A stretch of 64,000 nucleotides of DNA. Origin: Punctularia strigosozonata HHB-11173 SS5. Its lineage: Eukaryota; Basidiomycota; Agaricomycetes; Corticiales; Punctulariaceae. Shown in pieces: positions 35,278 through 46,294 of the stretch; within the stretch, counting starts at the first letter, position 1; each line of letters starts with the position of its first letter. Made by a program: the position numbers and the translations under genes. Below the pieces are notes generated by a model, which did no database searches, was not told where the DNA came from, and saw only the letters and a program-made list of their open reading frames with translations. The stretch covers positions 2,718,749 to 2,782,748 of the forward strand of contig NW_006767433.1 in assembly GCF_000264995.1 (NCBI RefSeq). Reading direction: 5' to 3'.

Positions 35278-35851
35278 GGCCCTCCGAAATCGTGTTTTCC
35301 ACTCCAGTTCCTGTACTCGGGACTCTCGACCAGAAGGATCGTTATTTCACTGCTCTTCATCCATTTTCTGCAGTCATCCGAATACCCAAGTTTTGGAATT
35401 TTCACGTCCGTCTTATGCCTAATCCTACTGTTGTCTATAGTCTAGCTAGTGAACTTGCGTTAGTTGCATTGCTTAATGCTGTGTGAGTATTATTAGACGC
35501 ACGTGATTAGGGCGGACCAACGTGAGACGGCATTCCCGCGGGGGCAGCTGCAGGAGCGATAAGCCCAGCGGCGACCGTCAACGACGACGGCGGCGCCGGG
35601 ATTGGTCGACAGCGAGGGGGAGATGTGAGCGCTTTGCGAGCGTCTGCAGCGGCCGCTGTGGAGGAAACGCAATGCGAGCGCGGACGCTGGACGCGCGCGA
35701 CGCGTCGTCCGACTTGAAATTGCCCGGTTAGCCGACGCGGTCGCCCCAAACTTTCAGCTGCCAATCGGCCCATACGCGTTTCTACCTTACCCCCACTCCA
35801 CCACCATCCCCCCTTCCTCCGGTCTGCTCACTGGTCATCACCCGGTCCACA
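35278..35851 (+). promoter_or_regulatory. Upstream region of YHM2
   Basis: 574 bp without a supported gene. The last 80 bp before the YHM2 ATG are pyrimidine-rich (runs of C and T), a common feature just upstream of highly expressed fungal genes. No clear TATA box is seen. Confidence 0.4.
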
Positions 35852-37280
35852 ATGGCCCCCGTCGCACGAGAGCCCGGACAGAAGGGCGTCAACTGGTCCA
35901 ACATTGCAGTCGGTGAGCCTACTGTGCCAGCGCAATCCGTTTCAGTACTCATCAAACGCCAGGTGCCATCATGAACATGGTACGGCAGTCCTGTTCCCAG
36001 TGCTGATGCTCTTACTGACCGTTCCACGATCACACTCGCCTCCTCATGCAACAGTTTGTGTGTAGTCCTTGTCACCGTGCCTTTCCCGCGTGCTGACAAT
36101 GTCTGTTTGTCTCCAGGAGGTTCGTTGTTGCAGAGTCTCTGCTCTGGACGTATACTAAAGTGCCAGAATGCCAGGTTACGACCCTGGGGCAACCGCTGGA
36201 GGTTATCAAGACCCAAATGGCTGCTAACCGGTCGCAGACGATGGTTCAGGCGCTTCAGACGGTCTGGAGTAGGGGTGGTCTCGCCGGCTTTTACCAAGGC
36301 CTCATTCCCTGGGTGCGTTTCTCAACGTGTTAGACCCATGGGTATCGCCGACACGAGAACTAGGCTTGGATAGAGGCATCCACTAAGGGTGGTGTCTTAC
36401 TATTTACAGCGTCCGAGATCGAGACGGCGTCCACGAAAGTGGGAATCAGCCCCGCTGCAGCTGGTTTGTTGGGCGGCATGGGAGGCGGTATTGCTCAGGC
36501 TTATGCGACCATGGGTTCGGTTTCCTTGTACCGACGTCGTGGGTTGCCTGCTCACACGCGCACAGGTTTCACGACATGCATGAAGACGGTTGAAATCACG
36601 CGACACAAGCAAGCTGCAACAGGAGTCAAGCCCGCATCGACGTGGGCAGTCTTCATGGACATTTACCGCCGTGAAGGCATCCGTGGTATCAACAAGGGTG
36701 TCAATGCCGTTGCCGTCAGGCAATGCACTAACTGGGGTTCCCGGTGAGTGTCTTCCATAAACCATATTCGCAGATGCCAATGCGGCCGCACTTGCTTTAG
36801 CATGGGTTTCGCGAGATTGGCGGAGAGCGGGATCCGCAAAGCTCGGGGTAAGAAAGAAGGCGAAACCCTGAGTGCCCTTGATAAAATACTCGCCTCGTCC
36901 ATCGGCGGTGCTCTTGCGACGTGGAACCAACCTATCGAAGTTATCCGTGTTGAGGTTCGTATTGATTTTAAATGCATCCCATTCTCCTCAACGACGCGTC
37001 GTTTTTCCAGTTGCAATCCGTGGCGAAGAACGCGGATTCGGCCAATCGCCCGGCGAAGCCCACGATTGCCAACATCTTCATGTATATCTACCGCGTGAAT
37101 GGCGTCAAGGGTCTGTACCGCGGTGTCACCCCACGCATCGGTCTGGGTATCTGGCAGACTATTTGCATGGTCTCGTTCGCGGACTACGTCAAGGCTTGGT
37201 AGGTCTTCTGTTATCAAGTACTGATTTCTGCCGCGTGTCTCAACATATCTTGCAGGGTGAAGGGAAATGGGAGCAAATGA
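35852..37280 (+). CDS. YHM2: Mitochondrial citrate/2-oxoglutarate carrier Yhm2
   Basis: Yhm2 is an inner-membrane SLC25-family carrier exchanging citrate for oxoglutarate and also associated with mtDNA maintenance. Signatures are [57 protein letters not shown] and [17 protein letters not shown]; the unusual repeat signatures are typical of Yhm2. The 5' part is finely split: exon 1 is 35852-35912 ([20 protein letters not shown]), exon 2 is 35964-35980 (17 nt), then two apparent 3-nt exons, TTT at 36056-36058 and GAG at 36118-36120, before exon 5 at 36176. This gives [18 protein letters not shown], the expected family sequence. The alternative that skips these micro-exons inserts about 19 unrelated residues. 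The stop is at 37278-37280. Confidence 0.9.
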
Positions 37281-37513
37281 TGCTTCTGAGGCAGCTCAGT
37301 TCGCTTTCGCATAGGTGCTATACTAGTTGCTTTTATATACCGCATTACCCCGGAATTATGATTACCTTCCTGGAAGAGTTTGTGTGGCTGTGGAACGCGG
37401 GGCCCCTAAGTTCGTGCCTTGGTCAAGCCTTAGGCCCAGTGAGAGAGCTCTGAGCACGTTGCTGAGCGTTCATACTTGTGCTCTGCATCAGCATCGACTT
37501 CAACGACCGGACG

Positions 37514-38545
37514 ATGAGTGCCTCTGCTGCGAAGCCCTTGAACCCTCTCCTCGCTGCCTATCTAGCAGAGCTTGTTGCGCACCCATTGAGAACGAAGGCG
37601 CTCACGACCGGTACGCCTGACTTCTCACTCCATGATAACCTAGTCGTTGCACTGCGAAACTAACAATGCTCTGGCGAACACATAGGGTCTCTCTCTTTCT
37701 TGCAAGCAAGTGTCTATGATTGGTGATGCTATAATTACTCAAGCTGAATGGTTATGAACACCTAGGAAGTGCTTGCTTCCCATCTGGCTGGTACTCCTGT
37801 CAAGCAGAAACCCAAGGACGCACCTGTCTACTCTCATGCATTAGCTCGTGCCCGCATTGAGGCCAAGTCCTTCAAGATGTTCATATACGGCTTCCTGGTG
37901 TCCGCGCCAATGGGCCACTACCTTGTTGGCGCATTGCAGCGTGTCTTCGCAGGCAAGACAGGGACGGGTGCGAAGGTCGCACAGGTCATAGCGAGCAATC
38001 TCCTCGTGGCTCCAATTCAGACCCTTGGTGCGAGCAGAATAGCAATGGCTGAGATGGTGTAACGTACTGACGCGACACCGTGATGATTCTAAGTTTATCT
38101 TGCAAGCATGGCCATTATCAATGGCGCGAAGTCGGCGGACGAAGTGAAGAAAACAGTGAAGGCTGGCTTCATGCCTGTCTTGCGTGTAAAGCTCTGAAAC
38201 GTTTAGACGCGGGTCTTTTAGGCTGACGCGCAGTCTCTCGTTGTAGGTGACGTGGGTTACGTCCCCATTGACACTTGTTTTCGCCCAAAACTTCGTCGCT
38301 CCGGAGGTTTGTACCCGATTCACTAGACTTACATAGATACTGAAGACAGTGTTCCAGCTTTGGGTTCCTTTTTTCAACATGGTTCAGTTCGTTCTCGGCG
38401 TAGGTACGGTCTTATCGAATGTAATCACTTCTAACCAGACGTATAGACATACTTCAACACCAAGGTTAAGAAGGCACGCTCAGCCGCTGAAGCACGAGCA
38501 CGTCGTGAGTTGGAAGAGAAGGCTAAAGCAGGGAAATCCGCATGA
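37514..38545 (+). CDS. Mpv17/PMP22 family membrane protein
   Basis: Small multi-pass membrane protein of peroxisomes or mitochondria; family members form or regulate metabolite channels. Exons give MSASAAKPLNPLLAAYLAEL, VAHPLRTKALTTG, FLQEVLASHLAGTPV, KSFKMFIYGFLVSAPMGHYL, VAQVIASNLLVAPIQT, KTVKAGFMPVLRVTWVTSPL, TLVFAQNFVAPEVWVPFFNM and VQFVLGVYFNTKVKKARSAA. The order (four hydrophobic segments, the GHY motif after the second, a W-x-P-F-F-N near the end) matches Mpv17/PMP22. The end is a charged helix before the TGA at 38543-38545. The fungal sequences closest in pattern are usually called peroxisomal PMP22, but targeting is not provable here. Confidence 0.85.
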
Positions 38546-39070
38546 TACCATGTCCGATTATCATGGGCTTTCAGCATCTATATTACCGTATCCATGTGGT
38601 ACACCCGAGCCACTCGCATATACAATCACGCTCGGTGGTTGAAGTCGTGAACAATGATGGAAGTGGTATCAGCGGATGATGCATCCTGGACGTATTTACG
38701 TCTTGTTTGCCACGAGTCTGTTTGTTCAGCAGAGTAACTGGGCTCCCCGAGCTCCGTTTCTATGGACCAACTCGCGAGCGCGTACCTCCCTGGTCGGGAT
38801 ATACGCAACTGAGTATTCAAGAGTACGACCTCGGATGGCCCGAGCACACCACGATGAATCCTGCGACCGCTATAGGGTGGAGGCAGCAAATCACTGACAA
38901 CTGCATGAGATTTTGACAGTTGCGTAGCAACCATATGCTTACTTTGGGTGTGTCTGTCGTGAGTTCAACTTGAGTGTATAACGTGCTGGATGCGTTCTAG
39001 AGTAGTTGCGTACAGCTATTGAGCATGTTGTTTGACAGGGCCTGTAGGCGGCAGCATCAGCGAAGGTAAA
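38546..39070. other. Gene-free interval between PMP22-like gene and TRS85
   Basis: About 525 bp between the 3' ends of two converging genes. Short frames on both strands show no family resemblance. I see no repeat or RNA gene. Confidence 0.45.
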
Positions 39071-42000
39071 TCAAGCAAGAGTGAAGCATTCCAACCCTCC
39101 AGAGAAATCGTGAACCATTGTCCTTCCATCCTGAATTGAAACGATGACGGGATACATCTCGGTGTTCCATTCACTGCTTCGGACCGATTGCAAGATCTCG
39201 GTTTTCTCCATTTGCGTTTCCGCGTACATGCTGCGTCTGACCTTAGCTTCTTCCACCTCGTTCACCATGTCCTGAAGTGCTCCATGCCCAGCGCCGATAT
39301 TTAGGCCCGGAAACAAGGTGTAGCCAGCCCGTTGGTCTCCAGGCATATACCAAAAGACCGCGATGTCCACGGCAGCTGGATTGTATAGAGGGAATATGTG
39401 CGGATGTGAAGATGGGGGTATATGGCGGTACTGGTTCAGTAATTGACGTCGAATATGACAGCGCCGGCGATCTTGGATAGACTGCCATACGGCACGGTCC
39501 CCAAAAGAGCTTCGCTTCTGTTAGAAGTCGTCAGTGTACGGCTCAGGGACAAGACAGCGGCGCCAACCTCAGCACCATGATGACAGCACAGGATGTCAAT
39601 CGGCGGGGGATACATCGTATCGACGCTCTCGCCTCGTAGGACTGAATGGAGTGTCCGAGATACATATTGATATGTTTCCGATATTCCTTGCCCTTCCTCC
39701 GATTCACGGACACTGAACGACCACCGGAGCATTTGCGAGGGCTGCAAGTAATCACTGTCAGACGTTAGCATAAAGCACGAGCCGGACGGATTCTTTCTGT
39801 TTACCTGGGTTGTCGCGAAATGCCTGAGCAAAGCCAGGTCGGGCTCATGGTCATAATGCCTTGGATGCGAATGTCATCATATGCGCTGACGTTGGTGATG
39901 TCCACGTTCAGCAGGAACGGATGGCCAGGAGTCCGACTTGGTTGACTGGAGACGGAGATATCCAACGTGGGCGACACCTCGTAGTGCTTGGCAATCCTCG
40001 TTGAATGAAACGGCGAGCCAGGTGCCTTCCGACGGAAGTTAGCCATCAGCAATTCTTCTCGAGACAGGACACACCTCGCGGTACACGAAGAGCATCGTCA
40101 GATCTTGGTCTCGAAGCTGGTCTGAATGTATGACTACGGATAGTCTCGCATCCCTGCCCGACACCAACGTGTTCGAATCACTGATAGATTCGAGCGATAT
40201 TTGCAACGGGTCACTATGACGTAGGGAATTGTCGGATTGTCGGACCTGTTTCTTCGGAGCAAACTCTACAACATTTAAGTTCCTTGTAGCGTACCAAGTA
40301 TATTTTCACTCACCAGGGACATCATCCGCACTTGGTATCACCGACAGAATGTCATTGGCATCCACCAATAGCCAGAGCTCCCCGATAGGTTTTGTGCCAC
40401 AACTCGAGAGCCACATGTCCATTCGTCTGTTTTCACCGTGCGCCAGCACTAACGGCTCATCCTCCACAAAGTCCACAAGGAGGCGCTGTCTGCCCTCTTT
40501 GGCTGTTACCGTGATGAACTGGTCCGGGCCGTACATTTTGCTCTGTCTCTGGGCGGGAGTAGCGTGGAGTCTTGCCCCTTTTAAAGCCAACCGCTCCGTG
40601 CACGGCAGGAATGAGAGGAAATCATAACGGGCTTCGGCAATGGTCAGCGAGCAAGGCTCGTGAACGGTGATGGGTATGGGTACCTGGAATATACGACATC
40701 ACGATCCAGTGCTTGGCCGAACCTCCGTATTGCCACTCACTATACGACGTTCCCTGGGCTCCAGGACGATTTCCTGGTGGCTGTCGAAATTTATGGACCT
40801 CGGTGGTAGGTTCATAGTTCCCAATTCATGGATGGTGATTGTGACGTTACATAGGCTGATTTCAACGTCGAGTGGATTTTCTACCACCAGGTCAAACCAG
40901 AAGGTCTCTACACAGCGGTGATATCAGAGGAGAGGAGCGACCCAGATCAATAGCGCTCACGCACCGTCAACATAAGCTGACCCATAAGTCGGTTCCAGAG
41001 GTTCGCTTCCCCGGGTTTTCCAGAATTCCCGCCACGCTTGCTCGCGGACATTCCATATCTCGCCTTCGAGTGAAGCGGATTGTCTCGGAAGGCGTACCCG
41101 ACTCTGATTGGGAACACTGAATGTACATGGAAGTTTCAAATCGCGCAACTTCTCCGGATCTCCGGAAGTCGACAAGAAATGCTAGAAGGAGGACGTTAGG
41201 ATGATAATCATAGGACATGGGCTGAGTTACCTGAAACGCTGTCTTGAAATCGCTGATGAATAGTTTATCCGCGCTATCTTCGCTTGGCTCCGTAAAGATA
41301 ATGCCATTCAGGATGGTTGCACTGGCGCTTGATAGCGAGGAAGACGCATGCGGACGCCGTTGTAATAGCGTAACAAAAAGTCGGATGGCCTCTTCCACTC
41401 GGCCGGTGGTGTATAGCAGGCGCCCTACCACGTCGTGAATATTATATCAGAGATAATCTAAGGGCAAACCTAGCGCATGACCCAAACCAGGCCTGATAGC
41501 CTCAAATCCTTGCCAATCCGTGGGACTGATATCTTCAGACTCCCAAAACGACGGCGATAAAGTCATCGGTGGCCTGGACGCACACAATTCGCCAGCACGT
41601 CGAAGGAAATACATGGTGAGTGGTCTCTGTGCAGTGTTCAGATTTACGTGCGACACAAGAAACTTTGTCACGTACAATCCCGCATTTCTCAAGTCTGTTG
41701 GCTGCCAGATAATACCAAAGCGCCGCTCTTCTGCGAGCGCGCCTACGTGCACTCAGAAGAGCTGCATGACCTAACAAGAGCGCGGGGGGCACTTCCTCTA
41801 CCTTGCAGAGCAGGCTACTCAACCCGCAGCTAGTCCGATAGTTTATATGCATACATACATTGACTGCAGCCCATACGAGCCATCGATCGCCTTCCAAGAC
41901 ATCGCTCAAGAAGTCTTGCTGAGATATGGCAATATCCCACCGCACCGCATACTTGAGAGCTTTGACAAGTATTTGCGGCGGCAGATCCGACGCACCAGAG

Positions 42001-43621
42001 GTCATCAGAGGGTGAAGCGAGGATATAGCGTAAGATGCGTAAAGCTGCACATTCGGTCCTGGGGCTACCAACATCGGAAGGATGTCCTGTGATGCGGTTC
42101 GAAGTCGCCGGTTAGAGCGGTGTGTATGTAGTCATGTAGTAATCAGGCATGCTTACCGATCCGCCCCTCCCTTCCTTCCGCAGACTTTCCCAAATGCTCA
42201 CAGCAAGTTTGAGATCGCCAAGAATAGTAGCGAACTCTGCGAGACGCCGCTGTTGCTGTAAGGGCTCGGATCCACCCACAAGAGTCGCACTAGAAGCAAT
42301 AGACGGTACAGAACTCGTAGACGAATGCGACGTCCTTGGCGAAGCAGATGTTGGCGAGGCATTTCCAGGTGCGTATGACGAACCAAATAGACGTCTTGTA
42401 GAGGAAAATAGGCGAGAAGGTAAGCGTCGGGATGCGGAGTACTGAGTGTCGGATGCGTCAGGGTCATAATATAGTGAGAGAACGAATAAAACATATTCAC
42501 GTTTTCATTCCAGTCGATCACGCATTTTTCCATCCATGGGATTAAGCTCATTGTCACGAACTCCCTCACAAATTTGACCGTGGCCTGAATATCTTGCTCG
42601 CTCATTCTCAGAGAGTTCAGCGTGCTTGCTGGATCGAGCGTCACATGCGTTGCTGATTCTGTGGCCAACTCAGGTGCCTGCGACGTCGGATCATCTGACA
42701 TGGATGGTGAGAGAGGTAGTTTGGGCAAGAGTGCGGGGACCTGCACAGGTGGAGGGGGAGGGGAGGGCAAAGACAGAGGAAGAAGAAACACATGCAGCCC
42801 ATATTGCTTCTTGACGGCATTGAGTAGGGCTCCAGCTCTAAGGCCTTTATCAGGAAACGAAACACAAGAGATGTATTGTCTGCAACTGACTCTTCGTCAG
42901 AAAGAGGAGAATTCTGGGGATGCACTATAAGAGTATAGCGGAGCTGCGCAGGATCGACCCAGGTAGGTAAGTCTACAGATCGTGAATGCAAGGTCGTAAT
43001 GGCTTGCAGAGGGTTCGGCGCAGTTGTCGAGGCTGCCAGTATCACTGTTAAGCTCAATGAGCATGCTGATGCCTGATGATGCAACCGATGGAAAAAGAAG
43101 ACATACCGGCTACGGGATGGTTCCAGCCTTCCCCTTTACCAGGGACACAGTCACCCTCGGCGCACCGCCGAAGCTCGTCCCACCAGGGGGTCCTCACAAT
43201 ATCACGTCCATCTTCCTCGTATCTTTCTTTCTCTGCTGTCTCCGCTTTCTCCATGTCTTCAACCCATTGCGCACACCTACTGGAAATTCGAGCTGAGATC
43301 CAGTCCAGCATGCGCATGGCCCGGTTCTCTTCGGGTTCGCGACAAGCAGCTTCGATCTCTTGCAGGTCCGAGAAACGCAGGGCGAAGGATGCATGCGAGA
43401 CGGACGCGAGCGCGGTAGTGCGCGTGGTCACTAATGTTCCAGTCGCAAGTCAGTGAATGTAAAGTGGATCATGGAATTCTCGAACCTTGGGGTAAAGGCG
43501 AGAAGGATTGGAGGATCTGCGGCAACGACGGCACTGACGCCGTGGCGAGTACATCTTCAAGGTCCGGACTGGTTAACACGCAGATATGGGGACTGAGCGA
43601 GGTCGGTATTACAGGCGGCAT
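39071..43621 (-). CDS. TRS85: TRAPP complex subunit Trs85 (TRAPPC8)
   Basis: Trs85 defines TRAPPIII, the exchange-factor complex for Ypt1/Rab1 in autophagy and Golgi traffic. The start ATG at 43621 gives MPPVIPTSLSPHICVLTSPD, followed by LATASVPSLPQILQSFSP and, after an intron, VTTRTTALASVSHASFALRF. Further blocks are EEVPPALLLGHAALLSARRR, RRAALWYYLAANRLEKCGI, LTMYFLRRAGELCASRP and DWQGFEAIRPGLGHALGR, LLYTTGRVEEAIRLFV, PCTFSVPNQSRVRLP (a helical solenoid), then beta-rich C-terminal sequence. The C-terminus reads GALQDMVNEVEEAKVRRSMY, EILQSVRSSEWNTEMYPVIV and DFSGGLECFTLA before the stop at 39071. It is split by many short introns. Length of about 1,250-1,300 residues is normal for basidiomycete orthologues. 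Confidence 0.87.
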
Positions 43622-43847
43622 CTCTACCAGTCCAGGCAGTTGTCGTCTGTTCTACTGACTTACTAGACGATGACCTGGAGGTGATTTCGGCGCATTCAAA
43701 CTTCCCACGAATAAACAAGCACGAGTGCATAATATTTATACAGCACTCATGATGCGAAGTAAAAGGTCATTCATTTATGGTACAAATACATGACATTATC
43801 CTACAATCCATGCTCCTACTGATCTTCACCGCGTTCTGTTTGGACAA

Positions 43848-44695
43848 TCAGAAGAAGCCACCTCCCCCACCCCATCCTCCATCAAAACCGCCACCGCCAA
43901 AACCGCCACCGCCAAAACCACCACCACCGAATCCGCCATCGAGCATATCGCCCAAAAGCAAACCACCCGCCATCCCTCCGAGTAACGGTAGAGCCAGATT
44001 GCCTCCGCTCAGTCCTGACCTGTTCCTGCCGTAATACGGATTGCTGTATGGGTTGCCCGGTGGCGGACCATAAGCCAAACCGCTCGTCCGCCCATACCGA
44101 TTTCCGTCTTGACTTTGGTATTGCTGTCGTTGCTGCATGTACTGTTGACGCAACTGCTGGAGAGCTTGCTCGCGCTGTGTCATTTGTTGGCGTTCCAACT
44201 GAGGGCCTTAGCCAAGGTGAGTTATCGACTTTCTGGATCGACTTACCTCTCGTTCTCGCAGTTTACGTTCCTCGCGCTCCTCTTTTGTCCCTATTGCTTT
44301 GTCCTTCATTCGGCCGAATATCCCACGGGGCGTAGAAGAACGCGTATTGACCGGTGTCCCTGGGTGCGATGCCGAGTTTCGCTTAGCAGGAGGCCGAACA
44401 GTCGAAGACTCTCCGTGGAACGAGTGCCGTCGGCTGTCTGGCCCTGCAGACGGACTGAGCTCGTTTTTGAAGCGTTCGCGTATCTCGGGATGTTGCGATA
44501 GAAATATCTCATCCTCATATGGATGGGTCCAGATAGATCGCGGCGGACTAGAGGTGGTATCAACCCAGAAATCGTGCTGGGACGCTGGGTCGTATTCCTA
44601 TGCATAGCTAGTAAGCGCCACGTCGTACGTCCATGCCCAAGACGCACTTTGGTCCAGCCGTATGGTGGAGGGTCGTTGTAATAAGGCAGGGCCAT
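43848..44695 (-). CDS. WW-domain protein with glycine-rich C-terminus
   Basis: The start ATG at 44695 gives MALPYYNDPPPYGWTK; after a short intron the WW domain continues EYDPASQHDFWVDTTSSPPR then SIWTHPYEDEIFLS. WW domains bind proline-rich peptides. The middle is charged and Ser-rich (HPEIRERFKNELSPSAGPDS; RNSASHPGTPVNTRSSTPRG), followed by a Lys/Glu/Arg helix (KEEREERKLREREL) and a Gln-rich helix (QREQALQQLRQQYMQQRQQY). The C-terminus is YGPPPGNPYSNPYYG, a hydrophobic glycine segment (LALPLLGGMAGGLLLGDML) and GGGGF repeats, ending WGGGGGFF. Such a layout is common in basidiomycete proteins of unknown role, possibly RNA- or membrane-associated. The first codons lie inside a perfect inverted repeat shared with the other side of the intergenic region. 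Confidence 0.78.
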
Positions 44696-44710
44696 CGCAA
44701 ACGGGGGGGC
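44682..44710 (+). repeat. Left arm of a perfect 29-bp inverted repeat
   Basis: This arm covers the first 14 nt of the WW-gene coding sequence and 15 nt of its leader, including a run of seven G. It is exactly complementary to 44977-45005. Similarity stops abruptly on both sides of the arm. Confidence 0.85.
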
Positions 44711-45362
44711 TTGTCACGCATGCATGACGACATTCCAAGGGAGTTTGAGAAACTCATCGACCAATCACAACGCTAGGATGTCTCTGATTCCCACGCAATG
44801 GATGCCTTGAATTGCTGTTCGCTTGTTTCTGAGCTCATTTAAAAAAAATTTGGACCCATAGAGCCCTCTGTTATGCATTTCCTGAGGATCGTATGGGAAT
44901 AGAAATACGCTAGTTGCGCTGGTGAACCCGGCGATAGAGGGTAAGAGGTATTTTGTTAGATTTTTGGTCATGTGATGCCCCCCCGTTTGCGATGGCCCTG
45001 CCTTAGCTCATGCCGCGATTTCACTGATGGGCGCTGGGGGATGTACCTGCGATGTTATATACACTCTTCACTACATGCTCCAAACCTCCCGGGAACAGGT
45101 TAGGAGCGAAGTGACGTCGATACAGCACGTGATCTTAGGGGGTGACGCCCGTTCGGGAATCTTTCCTGCCGCGGTTGCGCTGCCAGCGACTCGGTTGCTG
45201 CAGCGCTCAACAGAGATCACAGACTTGCTTGGACGACATATCCTCACATATACTTCCCGATTCTCTATCGAGGCCGGTCTAGCGGGCTATCGACCGCTGA
45301 TCACAGATTTCTGGCAATACTATATTATCTTGTCCAACTCACATCCAGTCAATCTGCCTGTG
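44711..45362. other. Divergent interval between WW gene and the 45363 gene
   Basis: About 650 bp. It contains the right arm of the inverted repeat and a weak 68-codon minus-strand frame at 44765-44971 that begins MTKNLTKYLLPSIAGFTSAT, for which I find no support. The remainder looks like promoter sequence. Confidence 0.4.
44977..45005 (-). repeat. Right arm of the 29-bp inverted repeat
   Basis: Reverse complement of 44682-44710. Read on the plus strand it contains ATGGCCCTGCCTTAG, a copy of the WW gene's first codons that terminates at once. The arms are 266 bp apart and no target-site duplication is evident outside them. Confidence 0.85.
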
Positions 45363-46055
45363 ATGGACCACGGTGGCAGCCGCCGCCAGAAGGTTCCTGC
45401 CAAACCTCTCAATGGAACAAGGCATACCGATGGTGACAAGGTGCCGGCTACATCCAGAATCGCCTCTACCCCTCTCGAATGGGATACCAACCCCTGGACA
45501 GCTCTTCCCGACCAGGGATCGGGGTGGGATAATCCTTACCATAGTGAATCTTATGACTCTCAAGCCAACGATAAAATCGCGCTTTGGTTGCGCGGTATAG
45601 AAGCAGCAGAAAAAGGTGAACGGTTGCCCACGATGGAGGAGTTCTTGGAGGAGCGAGAGAGAGCACAACAAGCATGGCACGAGAGTGCCGGCGACGGTTG
45701 GGGCGACGTCGATCCGGGATGGCATATTCCCGAAAACGGGTGGACGCGGGACCAGCCCACGGTCTCCGCCCGCCCTTCGGGCGAGATCCATCATGACATG
45801 CATACGCCCGTTTTCAGTTACCAACGGCCCAAGCCCAGCAATCGAAAAGGTAGCGGGGTTGGCTCTCCGCGCGCATACGCGAAAAGGGAGGATCACAACT
45901 CACCGCTGAGGGGAACGACGGCCGTCCCAGTGGCGTTTCCTTCTGAAAAACGCTCGCCTGTGAGGGTAATGCCCAATCGCCGGCGAGATAGTAAAGGACG
46001 ACCTTTGAATCCTTGGTCAGTTGTTCGCGTAACATCTGGCAGCTCGGTGAGCTAA
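45363..46055 (+). CDS. Uncharacterised basidiomycete protein
   Basis: A single uninterrupted frame of about 230 codons from the ATG at 45363 (MDHGGSRRQKVPAKPLNGTR). The frame stays open upstream to 45027, but that part is less protein-like. The middle contains DKIALWLRGIEAAEKGERLP and TMEEFLEERERAQQAWHESA, a charged helix, followed by Trp-rich GDGWGDVDPGWHIPENGW. The C-terminus is basic and Ser/Arg/Pro-rich (KRSPVRVMPNRRRDSKGRPL then NPWSVVRV). I recognise no domain. The coherent acidic-helix to Trp-rich pattern and lack of stops support a real gene; function is unknown. Confidence 0.55.
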   Translation: MDHGGSRRQKVPAKPLNGTRHTDGDKVPATSRIASTPLEWDTNPWTALPDQGSGWDNPYHSESYDSQANDKIALWLRGIEAAEKGERLPTMEEFLEERERAQQAWHESAGDGWGDVDPGWHIPENGWTRDQPTVSARPSGEIHHDMHTPVFSYQRPKPSNRKGSGVGSPRAYAKREDHNSPLRGTTAVPVAFPSEKRSPVRVMPNRRRDSKGRPLNPWSVVRVTSGSSVS

Positions 46056-46294
46056 CGTGTTGTGCAGAACAATCTTGCTCTTCCGGGACCGTACTATCAG
46101 CTACCATGCTATTTCTCGACAGCTTCAGACGGAAGCCAATCCTCCGGGCTTCAGTTATTATTACCTATGCATGCTACGATGCATTTGACCCCCCTCTCAC
46201 AATGGTGCACTAATTTCGGTTTATTTCGGTACAGAGACGGTATCCACGCGCGCTACAACATCTATAGAGTATAATGCTTGGTACAAGGCGGATG

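Noticed and set aside
35522-35773. Overlapping Arg-rich frames upstream of YHM2
   Set aside because: GC-rich promoter sequence gives open frames on both strands; low-complexity composition and no homology I recognise.
44765-44971. 68-codon minus-strand frame between the inverted-repeat arms
   Set aside because: Short, without a recognisable pattern, and in a promoter interval; no supporting splice or family evidence.
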